This document shows positions 20,553-29,325 of a stretch of 64,000 bases of DNA, piece by piece. A model generated the notes under the pieces. The model worked only from the letters and a program-made list of their open reading frames with translations, made no database searches and was not told where the DNA came from. This stretch comes from Dehalococcoidia bacterium. Lineage in GTDB: Bacteria > Chloroflexota > Dehalococcoidia > Lucifugimonadales > SHYT01. How positions within the stretch are numbered: the first letter of the stretch is position 1; every line of letters begins with the position of its first letter. Location: positions 1 through 64,000 of the forward strand of contig SHYT01000004.1 in NCBI GenBank assembly GCA_009692665.1, given 5' to 3'. A program made the translations under genes and the position numbers.

Positions 20553-21748
20553 AGACCGCATACCTGAACCTCATCGGCGGTGCCAGCGGCGACATGCTCC
20601 TCGCCGCGCTCCTCGATGCCGGCCTCCCGCTGGACATCCTCCGCGCTGAGCTCGCTAAGCTGCCCGTCGCTGGATACACCTTTGCGCCTGCATTCGCCCA
20701 GCGTGCCGGCATCCACGGTACGCACCTCAAAGTAGACATCGCCAATAGCGCCAATAAGAAGGCTTACACCTGGCGAGACTTCCGGGGATTCATTCAAGAG
20801 AGCGGCTTCTCCGATACCATCAAAGAGCGCGGCTTGGAAGTCTTCTCCAAGCTCGCCATCGCTGAACGACGCGCCCACAAGGACGAGCAGGACAATCTTG
20901 ACGCCGAGCTTTGTGAGCTTGGCTCTCTGGACACACTTGTAGACGTGATGGGTGTCGTCGCCGGGTTCAAGGCGCTTGGTGTGGAGCGCATTTGCTCCTC
21001 GCCGTTCCCGGCAGGCGCAGGCACTATGCACTCGGATCACGGCCCGCTCCCTGCAGCTGGACCTGCCACCATGGAGCTTATTGCAATGGCCAACGCGCCG
21101 GTCACCGCGCCCGGTGACGTCCGCGGCGAAATGGTGACGCCCACTGGGGCAGCCCTCGTTACCGCATTGGCCGAGTTCCGCCGCCCAACCCTGCGCCTCG
21201 AAAAGATGGGCCACGGCCTCGGCACCAAAGATATTCCCAACCATCCCAACGTCGTTGACGTGTGGATCGGCGAAGAGCAATACACGCCCGTGCCGGACAA
21301 AGCCGGTGGCCTTACCCTGCTAGAGACCAACATTGACGACATGACGCCGCAGCTCTTCGGCTACGTGCAGGAGCGCCTGCTGACCATCGGCGCCCTCGAC
21401 GTCTGGTTCACGTCGATCCAAATGAAGAAAAACCGCCCTGCCGTCTTGCTCAGCGTTATGATCCCCGGTTCGCTGGAAGCTCAGGTAGTGGAGTTGCTCT
21501 TCAAAGAGACATCCACGCTCGGGGTCCGCACTCGCCAAATCCAGCGCCATGAAGCGCCGCGAGATAGCATCTCCATCAAGACCTCACTTGGCGCCGTCAG
21601 CGTTAAGGTGAAACAGTGGAACGGCAAGCCCGTGGGCGTCGCCCCTGAGTTCGACGACTGCCGCGCCCTGGCCCAGCAGCTCAACCTGCCCCTCCAAGAA
21701 GTCATGGCCCGCGTCACCCGCGAGGCCGCCCAGCAGTTGGGGCTGTAA
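20549..21748 (+). CDS. larC: LarC, nickel-insertion protein of nickel-pincer cofactor synthesis
   Basis: MKTAYLNLIGGASGDMLLAALLDAGLP...LETNIDDMTPQLFGYVQERLL...GVRTRQIQRHEAPR; one uninterrupted ORF. Confidence 0.92.
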   Translation: MKTAYLNLIGGASGDMLLAALLDAGLPLDILRAELAKLPVAGYTFAPAFAQRAGIHGTHLKVDIANSANKKAYTWRDFRGFIQESGFSDTIKERGLEVFSKLAIAERRAHKDEQDNLDAELCELGSLDTLVDVMGVVAGFKALGVERICSSPFPAGAGTMHSDHGPLPAAGPATMELIAMANAPVTAPGDVRGEMVTPTGAALVTALAEFRRPTLRLEKMGHGLGTKDIPNHPNVVDVWIGEEQYTPVPDKAGGLTLLETNIDDMTPQLFGYVQERLLTIGALDVWFTSIQMKKNRPAVLLSVMIPGSLEAQVVELLFKETSTLGVRTRQIQRHEAPRDSISIKTSLGAVSVKVKQWNGKPVGVAPEFDDCRALAQQLNLPLQEVMARVTREAAQQLGL

Positions 21749-21979
21749 GGTAGTGTAGTAAAGAATCGAAGAGGCAAGTGAAGATAGTAATAAAGGACTG
21801 AGCTTCCGTTTGTTCTGCGCGAACGTCTTGAACTCATTCGCCTTCGTGCCAATCAAGTCCCGCGTCTCCTTGCCCGACTTGGGGGCAAAGAAGACCCCGA
21901 TAGCCGCCCCAAGTACGAGGCCGCCAGCAAGCCAGAAGAGGCCGTTACCGTGTCCTGGTGTGTTCTGTTCCATTGTCAT
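21584..21979 (-). CDS. YtxH-like protein whose ORF runs antisense into larC
   Basis: MEQNTPGHGNGLFWLAGGLVLGAAIGVFFAPKSGKETRDLIGTKANEFKTFAQ. Confidence 0.6.
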   Translation of the reverse strand: MTMEQNTPGHGNGLFWLAGGLVLGAAIGVFFAPKSGKETRDLIGTKANEFKTFAQNKRKLSPLLLSSLASSILYYTTLQPQLLGGLAGDAGHDFLEGQVELLGQGAAVVELRGDAHGLAVPLFHLNADGAK

Positions 21980-22313
21980 TGTGCTCCGCCGTCCTCTCCT
22001 TATCTTTATTGAACATTCCGCCAAAGGCGTTAAACGCCTTGCCAGCCAAGCCCGCGAAACCTACCCCTTTTGCGATTGGGCCCAGAATCCCATTCGTGAC
22101 GATATCAGCCGCATGAGCACCGTTCTCTGTGATGCGGTGCACCGACTGCGTGATGCCATGGACCGTTTCGGTCACGCGCTGAACAGACTCAAGCACAGGC
22201 TTGACCTGCTCCGAGATGCGCCGCACTGCCACTAAAATGCCAACCACCGCTATAGTGGCGATCACGAAGAACACAATCAGCACAATGTCTCGAATCATAG
22301 CTAGCGCATCCAT
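21945..22313 (-). CDS. DUF948-like membrane protein
   Basis: MDALAMIRDIVLIVFFVIATIAVVGILVAVRRISEQVKPVLESVQRVTETVHGITQSVHRITENG. Confidence 0.6.
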   Translation of the reverse strand: MDALAMIRDIVLIVFFVIATIAVVGILVAVRRISEQVKPVLESVQRVTETVHGITQSVHRITENGAHAADIVTNGILGPIAKGVGFAGLAGKAFNAFGGMFNKDKERTAEHNDNGTEHTRTR

Positions 22314-22441
22314 AGCTCGCCCACTCTCCGTCCCGTTTGCTTTCTATTAACTGCGCTTATACACGCCAGGGGCATTGCTCATAGTGGTAGTTCATTGGGC
22401 TAAAGGAATTAACAGGATGTGCTATGTCATGCGGGCAATAA

Positions 22442-23734
22442 CTACCTGCCTGTACTACCTGTGAGTGAAGGCGTCGGCGGTTTTGGCGCCACCCCAACCA
22501 GCCACAAGCCTCCCGCGCACAGGCTGCAAACCCCCAAAATGATGAAGCCCATGACGTAATTGCCTTGGATGTCACGCAGACGCCCCACGATGATCGGGCC
22601 CGCGACTGCCAGCGGGCCCGCCAGCAGCGACGAGAAGCCGAAGATCTTGCCGAACGACGTGCGCCCAAAATACTCGCCGCGGATCGCATTGGTCACTGGA
22701 CGCTGAATACCCGTGGAAATCCCGTACAGAATGCCGCTCAACATCGCTACTTCGAACGATGTTGAGACTCCAAGTATGATAAATGCAACGCCGACCATCA
22801 CCTGGCTGGCCGCCAGCAATTTGTTCTTAGGAAGCATATCGCCCACCACGCCGCCGAATAGCCCGCCCCCGATGGTGAACGCGCTCATTGTCGTAATGAC
22901 GAGTGCGGCAGAGGTGCGTGGGATGTGCATTCCCTCTTCCATATGCGCGAATTGGAAGAGCAAGAATCCGGACCTGCCCAGCATCGCGACGCCGTTCGCT
23001 ACGGCAATGCACCAGAACGCGCGTGTCCGCAAGGCTTCCTTCACCGTGAACTCGTGCGTCGACCACATGACTTTCTGTTGCTTGGGCGAGTCCACTTTCG
23101 CTGCGCCCGGCTGGTCGCCATCAGGTAGCAGACCGTATTTCTCCGGGGCCTGTCGCATGAGCATCGATGTCGGCAGGCCGATGATCCAAACGCTAAAGCC
23201 GGTGAGCATGGCTGCAGTACGCCAGCCGGAGCTGTTCTGCACCAGGACGATAAGTGGGATGAAAACGAGGCCACTGAATGCTAGGCCGGAGGTGACAATG
23301 GAATTCGCCAGTGCCGCCCGGCGCCGGAACCAGTGGGTGATGGAGGTAGACATGACGAGTTGGCCCATCATACTCGTGCCCAGCGACATGAACATCGTGG
23401 CGGCGTAGAACATCCAGAGTTCCCGCACAAACCCAAAAAAGATGAGACCAGAGCCGAAAATGAAGGCCCCCACCATCATGTTGAAGCGGGAGCCGAAGCG
23501 ATCAACCAGCCAGCCATTAATTGGGCCTAACAGTGCATTCTCAGGCTGGGTCAATGACCGGGCGAAGCCGATTTGGGTGCTTGACCAGCCAAACTCATGC
23601 TGGAGCGGCACCACATACGTACCAAGAGCCTGGTTCGACACGCCATTAATCATCTGCCCCACAAAGCCGACGCCAGCAATAACCCATCCATAAAACACCT
23701 TAGGCGCTCGCAGTGTACGAGGGGACGTTCTCAT
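22442..23734 (-). CDS. MFS transporter, paralogous to 56623-57966
   Basis: FYGWVIAGVGFVGQMINGVSNQALGTYVVPLQHEFGWS...FARSLTQPENALLGPINGWLVDRFG...GLLPDGDQPG. Confidence 0.9.
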   Translation of the reverse strand: MRTSPRTLRAPKVFYGWVIAGVGFVGQMINGVSNQALGTYVVPLQHEFGWSSTQIGFARSLTQPENALLGPINGWLVDRFGSRFNMMVGAFIFGSGLIFFGFVRELWMFYAATMFMSLGTSMMGQLVMSTSITHWFRRRAALANSIVTSGLAFSGLVFIPLIVLVQNSSGWRTAAMLTGFSVWIIGLPTSMLMRQAPEKYGLLPDGDQPGAAKVDSPKQQKVMWSTHEFTVKEALRTRAFWCIAVANGVAMLGRSGFLLFQFAHMEEGMHIPRTSAALVITTMSAFTIGGGLFGGVVGDMLPKNKLLAASQVMVGVAFIILGVSTSFEVAMLSGILYGISTGIQRPVTNAIRGEYFGRTSFGKIFGFSSLLAGPLAVAGPIIVGRLRDIQGNYVMGFIILGVCSLCAGGLWLVGVAPKPPTPSLTGSTGR

Positions 23735-24023
23735 CGATTACCTCTAACTCGTAGCCAGTTAGTATGGCTCAATTCATCGCAGTCCCAAATGAGCGCGATG
23801 ATAGTGTTGGCTGGACCGACCTCGATGTACACCCATTCGGCGATTCGCCTGCGCCATCCTAATTTTGGAACAGTTGGTTGACGCATTGTTTTGCATTAGA
23901 AATTGTGGGGCACGGTTCCCCGCACTTGACGCGTAGCGATGCCACCACTACAGTAGACGGGTAGGGGTGTGCGTACACACCCCGCCTTAATTTTTGCGCC
24001 ATGCCCAGAAATGGGAAGCGAGC

Positions 24024-24098
24024 GCCCGAGTGGCGCAACGGCAGCGCGTCGGTTTTGTAAACCGAAGGTTGTGGGTTCAAATCCCACCTTGGGCTCCA
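24024..24098 (+). tRNA. tRNA-Thr(TGT), CCA encoded
   Basis: GCCCGAG...CTTGGGC acceptor; anticodon loop tttgtaa; GGTTCAAATCC T-arm. Confidence 0.93.
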
Positions 24099-24192
24099 AT
24101 TCTGGGGCTTTACCATAGAGGTCCTTTCCTCCGGTCACTGGAGCATAAGGCTTGGCTTCGCGGCGGGCAACGTGCTAAACTAGATGGCCTTT

Positions 24193-24279
24193 GGAGGGGT
24201 GGCGGAGCGGCCAAACGCATCAGACTGTAAATCTGACGCCCTCAGGGCTACCTAGGTTCAAATCCTAGCCCCTCCACCA
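24193..24279 (+). tRNA. tRNA-Tyr(GTA), class II with long variable arm, CCA encoded
   Basis: GGAGGGG...CCCCTCC acceptor; anticodon loop ctgtaaa; GGTTCAAATCC T-arm. Confidence 0.93.
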
Positions 24280-24332
24280 TATTAACCAGGCAATTGGCAA
24301 CGTTAGGAAATGAGCTCAGCCGAGACGGCGAC

Positions 24333-24407
24333 GCCCACATAGCTCAGTGGTAGAGCACGTTCTTGGTAAGAACGGGGCCGCCAGTTCAAATCTGGCTGTG
24401 GGCTCCA
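24333..24407 (+). tRNA. tRNA-Thr(GGT), CCA encoded
   Basis: GCCCACA...TGTGGGC acceptor; anticodon loop ttggtaa; AGTTCAAATCT T-arm. Confidence 0.93.
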
Positions 24408-24466
24408 GCGCTCAAACTAAAGGCCTAGATATAGGTCAAACAGGTAGAACAGAGGAGCAAGAAGCA

Positions 24467-25672
24467 ATGGCAAAGGGCAAGTTCGTACGCAATAAACCAC
24501 ACGTCAACGTTGGCACCATCGGTCACATCGACCACGGTAAGACGACACTTACCGCGGCTATCACTGCCGTGCAGGCAAAGAAAGGCCTGTCTACCGCGAC
24601 GTCTTATGATGAGGTCGCGAAGGCGAGTGCTTCCCAGGGCAGGCGTGACCCCATGAAGATCATCACCATCGCCATCTCGCATGTTGAGTACGAGACGACT
24701 AAGCGCCACTATGCGCACATCGACTGTCCCGGCCACGCGGACTACATCAAGAACATGATCACCGGCGCTGCTCAGATGGACGGCGCTATTCTGGTCGTTG
24801 CAGCTAACGACGGAGCAATGCCTCAGACTCGTGAGCACGTGCTCCTCGCCCACCAGGTGAACGTGCCCCGCATCGTGGTCTTCTTGAACAAGGTTGACCT
24901 TATGGAGGACCCTGAGCTGATTGACCTTGTGGAGCTTGAAGTCCGCGAGCTGCTCACCAAGTACGGCTTCCCCGGCGACGAAGTGCCAATCATCCGTGGC
25001 TCCGCGCTGGCCGCCATGCAAAACCCGGGCGACCCTGCGAAGACCAAGTGCATTGATGAGCTAATGAACGCGCTGGATACCTACATTCCGGAGCCGTTGC
25101 GCGAAGTTGACAAGCCGTTCCTGATGCCCGTTGAAGACGTGTTCAGCATCAAGGGCCGCGGTACCGTGGTCACGGGCCGTGTTGAGCGCGGTGTAATCAA
25201 GGTTGGCGATGAGATTGAAATCCTTGGGTTTGGCAGCAGTAAGAAGTCCATTGTGACCGGCGTTGAAATGTTCAAGAAGCTGCTTGACGAGGCAGTGCCT
25301 GGCGATGCCGTTGGTCTTCTCCTACGCGGCATTGAGCGCGACGACGTGGAACGCGGCCAGGTGCTCATAAAGCCTGGCACTATCAAGCCGCACACTGAGG
25401 CCGATGCCGAAGTGTACGTGTTGAGTAAGGAAGAGGGCGGCCGGCACACGCCATTCTTCGCGGGCTACAAGCCCCAGTTCTATATCCGCACCACGGACGT
25501 CACCGGCGATGTGACTCTGGCCCAGGGCGTCGAAATGGTGATGCCTGGCGATAACGCAAAGTTCCACGTGAAGCTAATGTACCCCATAGCTCTGGAAGAG
25601 GGCCAGCGGTTCGCCATCCGTGAGGGCGGCAGGACCGTGGGCGCCGGTGTCTTCACGAAGATTACCACGTAG
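24467..25672 (+). CDS. tuf: Elongation factor Tu with divergent switch I
   Basis: [32 protein letters not shown]...[28 protein letters not shown]...FLNKVDL; GAAGAGGAGCAAGAAGCA precedes the ATG. Confidence 0.97.
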   Translation: MAKGKFVRNKPHVNVGTIGHIDHGKTTLTAAITAVQAKKGLSTATSYDEVAKASASQGRRDPMKIITIAISHVEYETTKRHYAHIDCPGHADYIKNMITGAAQMDGAILVVAANDGAMPQTREHVLLAHQVNVPRIVVFLNKVDLMEDPELIDLVELEVRELLTKYGFPGDEVPIIRGSALAAMQNPGDPAKTKCIDELMNALDTYIPEPLREVDKPFLMPVEDVFSIKGRGTVVTGRVERGVIKVGDEIEILGFGSSKKSIVTGVEMFKKLLDEAVPGDAVGLLLRGIERDDVERGQVLIKPGTIKPHTEADAEVYVLSKEEGGRHTPFFAGYKPQFYIRTTDVTGDVTLAQGVEMVMPGDNAKFHVKLMYPIALEEGQRFAIREGGRTVGAGVFTKITT

Positions 25673-25733
25673 CAGAGAAGTCCGACTGGCTGCCAACAGC
25701 AGTCCAACAGCACACGGAAGGACGTGAAGTCCC

Positions 25734-25898
25734 ATGGCGAAGAAGGGCGATCGAATCTTTATCACGCTTCAGTGCACGGATTGCCGGGAGCGGAACTACC
25801 AGACGCCGAAGAATAAGCGGAACGACGCGCAGCGTATGGAACTGAAGCGTTTCTGCCCACGGTGCCGCGCCCATAAGGCGCACCGAGAGGTACGCTAG
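25734..25898 (+). CDS. rpmG: 50S ribosomal protein L33
   Basis: 54 aa, absent from ORF track: [54 protein letters not shown]. Confidence 0.93.
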   Translation: MAKKGDRIFITLQCTDCRERNYQTPKNKRNDAQRMELKRFCPRCRAHKAHREVR

Positions 25899-26137
25899 TG
25901 GTCAGGCAGCCTAGCCGCGCCGGTCTACCCGGGAACGCCGCCACACAGCGCGCGTTCCGGTCAGGGTTTGTCGGCGACATCATCAATGAACTCCGCAAGG
26001 TGGAGTGGCCCACCTGGCAGCAGATATACCGGCTGTCAGTCATCGTGATAGCCATCTCCGTTGCCATTGGTATTGCGCTCGGTCTGGTTGACCTTGGCTT
26101 CACGTACCTCAGCAACAAGCTGCTGCTGGGCGGCTAG
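25898..26137 (+). CDS. secE: Preprotein translocase subunit SecE
   Basis: FVGDIINELRKVEWPTWQQIYRLSVIVIAISVAIGIALGLVDLGF; between rpmG and nusG. Confidence 0.92.
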   Translation: MVRQPSRAGLPGNAATQRAFRSGFVGDIINELRKVEWPTWQQIYRLSVIVIAISVAIGIALGLVDLGFTYLSNKLLLGG

Positions 26138-26167
26138 CCACCGGGGTTGGCGAGAGGGGATCTCTTT

Positions 26168-26758
26168 ATGACCACACAAGAGCAAGCAGGACGGGTCAAA
26201 CCAGGGCAGGAAGAAGCGCGCTGGTACATCGTGCATTGCTATTCCGGACAGGAAGACCAGGTCAAGAAGCGCCTAGAGCAGCGCATTGAGAACTTGGATG
26301 TCAAAGACCGCGTGCTGGAAGTCATCGTGCCCAAAGAAAAGGTTGCCGAGTTCAAGGAAGGCCGCCGCATTGAAAAGAGCGAGCGGCTTTTCCCGGGCTA
26401 TCTGCTGGTCCGCATGGTCGTGGACGACGACACATGGTCAGTTGTCCGCAACACCCCGGGCATCACCGGCTTCGTCTCTGCCGACGAGCAGCATGAGGGC
26501 AAACGCGCCCGTCCGCTGCCGCTGACGGACCAGGAAGTCGGCACCATCATGTCACGCATGGCCGCGCAGCAGCCCAAGGCCAAGGTCGGCTTTAACAAGG
26601 GCCAGGCGGTTAAAATTACAGACGGCCCGTTCAAGGAATTTATCGGCATTATCGACGAGGTCCAGCAAGACCGCGGCAAGGTGAAGGTGCTCGTCTCCTT
26701 CTTCGGCCGCGAAACGCCAGTAGAGCTGGACTTCTTGCAGGTGGAGCGGGTCGTTTAG
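26168..26758 (+). CDS. nusG: Transcription termination/antitermination protein NusG
   Basis: RWYIVHCYSGQEDQVKKRLEQRI...RLFPGYLLVRMVVDDDTWSVVRNTPGITGFV...FNKGQAVKITDGPFKEFIGIIDEV. Confidence 0.96.
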   Translation: MTTQEQAGRVKPGQEEARWYIVHCYSGQEDQVKKRLEQRIENLDVKDRVLEVIVPKEKVAEFKEGRRIEKSERLFPGYLLVRMVVDDDTWSVVRNTPGITGFVSADEQHEGKRARPLPLTDQEVGTIMSRMAAQQPKAKVGFNKGQAVKITDGPFKEFIGIIDEVQQDRGKVKVLVSFFGRETPVELDFLQVERVV

Positions 26759-26872
26759 CCACGTAGCAAAAATGTGAAACATGTAAGCCTGAGCGATACA
26801 TACGTGGCGCGTGAACGATTAGGACCGAGAGCAACCTGGCCGGGAGAATCCCAGCCGGAATAATGAGGAACC

Positions 26873-27295
26873 ATGGCAAAGAAGGTCAAGGCAATCGTCA
26901 AGCTGCAAATCCCGGCGGGTGAGGCTACTCCGGCGCCGCCGGTAGGCCCTGCGCTGGGCCAGCACGGCATCAACATCATGAACTTCGTCAAGGAATACAA
27001 TGCCAAGACGTCCCTCATGAAGGGCTCCATTGTTCCGGTGCAGATCACCATCTTTGAGGACCGGTCGTTCACGTTTGTGACGCGCACGCCCCCGGCCTCT
27101 GATCTGCTCAAGAAGCGCGCCGCTATTGAGAAGGGCTCCGGCGACCTGCGCCAGGGCAAGATTGGCTCCATTACCCGCGCGCAGCTTATGGAAATCGCAA
27201 AGACGAAGATGCCTGACCTCAACGCAACGAACGTTGACGCAGCCGCCCGCATTATCGAAGGCACGGCCCGCAGCATGGGCATTGAGGTGAAATAG
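26873..27295 (+). CDS. rplK: 50S ribosomal protein L11
   Basis: [43 protein letters not shown]. Confidence 0.97.
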   Translation: MAKKVKAIVKLQIPAGEATPAPPVGPALGQHGINIMNFVKEYNAKTSLMKGSIVPVQITIFEDRSFTFVTRTPPASDLLKKRAAIEKGSGDLRQGKIGSITRAQLMEIAKTKMPDLNATNVDAAARIIEGTARSMGIEVK

Positions 27296-27298
27296 CAC

Positions 27299-28042
27299 AT
27301 GACCACAAAGACGACAGCACAGAGCCTGGAAGGCCGTAGCAAACGATATAAGGCGGTTGCGCCCGGTGTGGAGCGCGGCAAAGAATACTCTCCCGCCGAG
27401 GCCGTTGACCTAGTCAAGAAGACTGCCACGGCCAAGTTTGATGAGACTATCGAGGCGCACATTCGTACCAACGTTGACCCGCAGCGCGAGGGCCAGGGCC
27501 TTCGTGGTGTTGCATCGTTACCGCACGGTGTTGGTAAAACAGTCCGTGTGGTGGCGTTTGTCACCGGGGAAACAGCAAACGCCGCACGCCAGGCCGGCGC
27601 TGACTACGTCGCCGACGATGAGCTTATCAACAAGATCGAGAAGGACAACTGGACCGATTTCGAGGTGGCTGTGGCGACGCCCGACATGATGGGCCGCATT
27701 GGCCGTCTGGGCCGCGTGCTGGGCCGCAAGGGCCTCATGCCCAACCCACGCACTGGCACCGTTGTGCCGCCCCAGGACATTCCCAAGGTTATTCAGGAAG
27801 CTAAGAAGGGCCGTGTTGAGTTCCGCATGGATAAGACCGCGGTCATTCACGCGCCTATTGGCAAAAAGAGCTTCTCCAATGACAAGCTGGTGGAAAACTT
27901 CGCGTCACTTATGGATACGGTGAACAAAGCCAAGCCAGCTGGTGTCAAGGGTGCGTTCATTCGGAGCGTTTTCATGACCAGCACCATGGGCCCGAGCGTC
28001 AAGCTCAGCGTGAGTCAGGCCACAGAGGCCAAGTCCGAGTAA
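27299..28042 (+). CDS. rplA: 50S ribosomal protein L1
   Basis: GRSKRYKAVAPGVERGKEYSPAEAVDLVKKTATAKFDETIEAHIR...LGRVLGRKGLMPNPRTGTV. Confidence 0.97.
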   Translation: MTTKTTAQSLEGRSKRYKAVAPGVERGKEYSPAEAVDLVKKTATAKFDETIEAHIRTNVDPQREGQGLRGVASLPHGVGKTVRVVAFVTGETANAARQAGADYVADDELINKIEKDNWTDFEVAVATPDMMGRIGRLGRVLGRKGLMPNPRTGTVVPPQDIPKVIQEAKKGRVEFRMDKTAVIHAPIGKKSFSNDKLVENFASLMDTVNKAKPAGVKGAFIRSVFMTSTMGPSVKLSVSQATEAKSE

Positions 28043-28080
28043 ATCCATAGCACCTGAACTTTCTGCTATACTAATCGCTG

Positions 28081-28200
28081 GTTGCCAGAGACAGCGGGTG
28101 TCCCGATCACTCGGGACTTAATCTCCCGCCGAGGCGGAGCCGAATAGAAGGAACCTTGTAAAAGGGCCTTCCGCCTTGGCGCGGAAGGCCCTTTTTGTGG
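28081..28200 (+). ncRNA. L10 ribosomal protein leader with attenuator/terminator
   Basis: AGACAGCGGGTG...CTTAATCTCCCGCCGAGG resembles the L10-leader core; then AAAGGGCCTTCCGC-cttggc-GCGGAAGGCCCTTTTT (28161-28195), just upstream of rplJ. Confidence 0.8.
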
Positions 28201-28221
28201 TCTCTGGGAAAGAGGAAAAGG

Positions 28222-28752
28222 ATGCCGTCAGCACGGAACCAGGAATCGTTCACAGAACTGAAAGCAAAGTTTCAGAGGAGTACGGTCGTCGTTGCCGCGG
28301 ACTTCAGCGGCCTGGACGTTCCCACCCTCGCGCAGTTCCGCCGTAAGCTCCGTGAGAACGAGAGTGAGTTTGTGGTGGCCAAGAATACCGTCGCGGGCTT
28401 TGCGGCTGAGGAAGCCGGCAAGGCTGCGCTGAAAGACAACCTCAAGGGGCCCACCGGGCTAGTCTTCGGGTACGGCGATCCGGCCAAGTGCGTGAAGGTC
28501 TTGGATGAGTATCTGAAAGCCACCAAGATTAATTTGACCGTACGGGGCGGCATTCTGGAGAAGCAGTCAATTAGCTCAGCAGGCATTCAGCAACTGGCAA
28601 GCCTGCCGCCGCACAAGGAACTCATGGCACGGCTTGCCGGGCAATTGCTGTCAGGCATTGGCAGACTGGCGACGGTGCTAAACGCGCCGGTGCAAGGGCT
28701 GGCAACGGTATTGGATGGCGCCTCCAAGAAGCAGGGCGCACCCTCGGCATAA
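28222..28752 (+). CDS. rplJ: 50S ribosomal protein L10
   Basis: MPSARNQESFTELKAKFQRSTVVVAADFSGLDVPTLAQFRRKLRENESEFVVAKNTVAG. Confidence 0.95.
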   Translation: MPSARNQESFTELKAKFQRSTVVVAADFSGLDVPTLAQFRRKLRENESEFVVAKNTVAGFAAEEAGKAALKDNLKGPTGLVFGYGDPAKCVKVLDEYLKATKINLTVRGGILEKQSISSAGIQQLASLPPHKELMARLAGQLLSGIGRLATVLNAPVQGLATVLDGASKKQGAPSA

Positions 28753-28793
28753 CATTCCAAAGAATGAAAAAGGCATAGACAAAAGGAGGAAGC

Positions 28794-29177
28794 ATGGCTA
28801 CCACAAAAGAGGAAATCCTAGAAGGTATCAAGGTCCTGTCCGTGCTGGACGTGGCCTGGCTGGTCAAGCAGCTTGAGACGACGTTTGGCGTGAGCGCCGC
28901 TCCCGTTGCGGTCGCCGCCGCATCTGCTGCCACGCCTGCCGCTGTCGCTGCTCCGGCTGAGGAGAAGACCGAGTTCAGCGTGAAGCTGACCGACATTGGC
29001 GCGAACCGTATCAACGTCATCAAGGCCGTTCGCGAGGCGACGGGCTTGGGCCTGAAAGAAGCCAAGGACCTGGTTGAGGCCGCTCCCAAGGTCGTCAAGG
29101 CTGGTGTAAATAAAGAAGAGGCAGACAAGATCATGAAGGCGCTTGAAGCCGCTGGCGCTAAGGGTGTCCTGGAATAA
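28794..29177 (+). CDS. rplL: 50S ribosomal protein L7/L12
   Basis: [71 protein letters not shown]. Confidence 0.97.
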   Translation: MATTKEEILEGIKVLSVLDVAWLVKQLETTFGVSAAPVAVAAASAATPAAVAAPAEEKTEFSVKLTDIGANRINVIKAVREATGLGLKEAKDLVEAAPKVVKAGVNKEEADKIMKALEAAGAKGVLE

Positions 29178-29202
29178 TCTAGCATTTTCTCTAGCCGCTC
29201 TT

Positions 29203-29233
29203 GCGGGGAAGCTCCTTAGTGGAGCTTCCCCGC
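29203..29233 (+). terminator. Hairpin terminator after rplL
   Basis: gcggggaagctcc-ttagt-ggagcttccccgc, 13 bp stem. Confidence 0.75.
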
Positions 29234-29325
29234 GTTGCTTTAAAGCGCGCTCGATACTTCGGTTGTCGAGCGGGTTGATGCGGTAGGTGGGTCTTCCGCC
29301 TCTAACTACTTTCTGAGCCTAGTTC

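Noticed and set aside
23964-23983. GGGGTGTG-CGTA-CACACCCC hairpin upstream of tRNA-Thr as a novel element
   Set aside because: Short 8 bp stem in an intergenic gap; indistinguishable from an ordinary terminator-like hairpin.
24347-24466. N-terminal extension of the EF-Tu ORF
   Set aside because: It reads through tRNA-Thr(GGT); the true start is MAKGKF at 24467.
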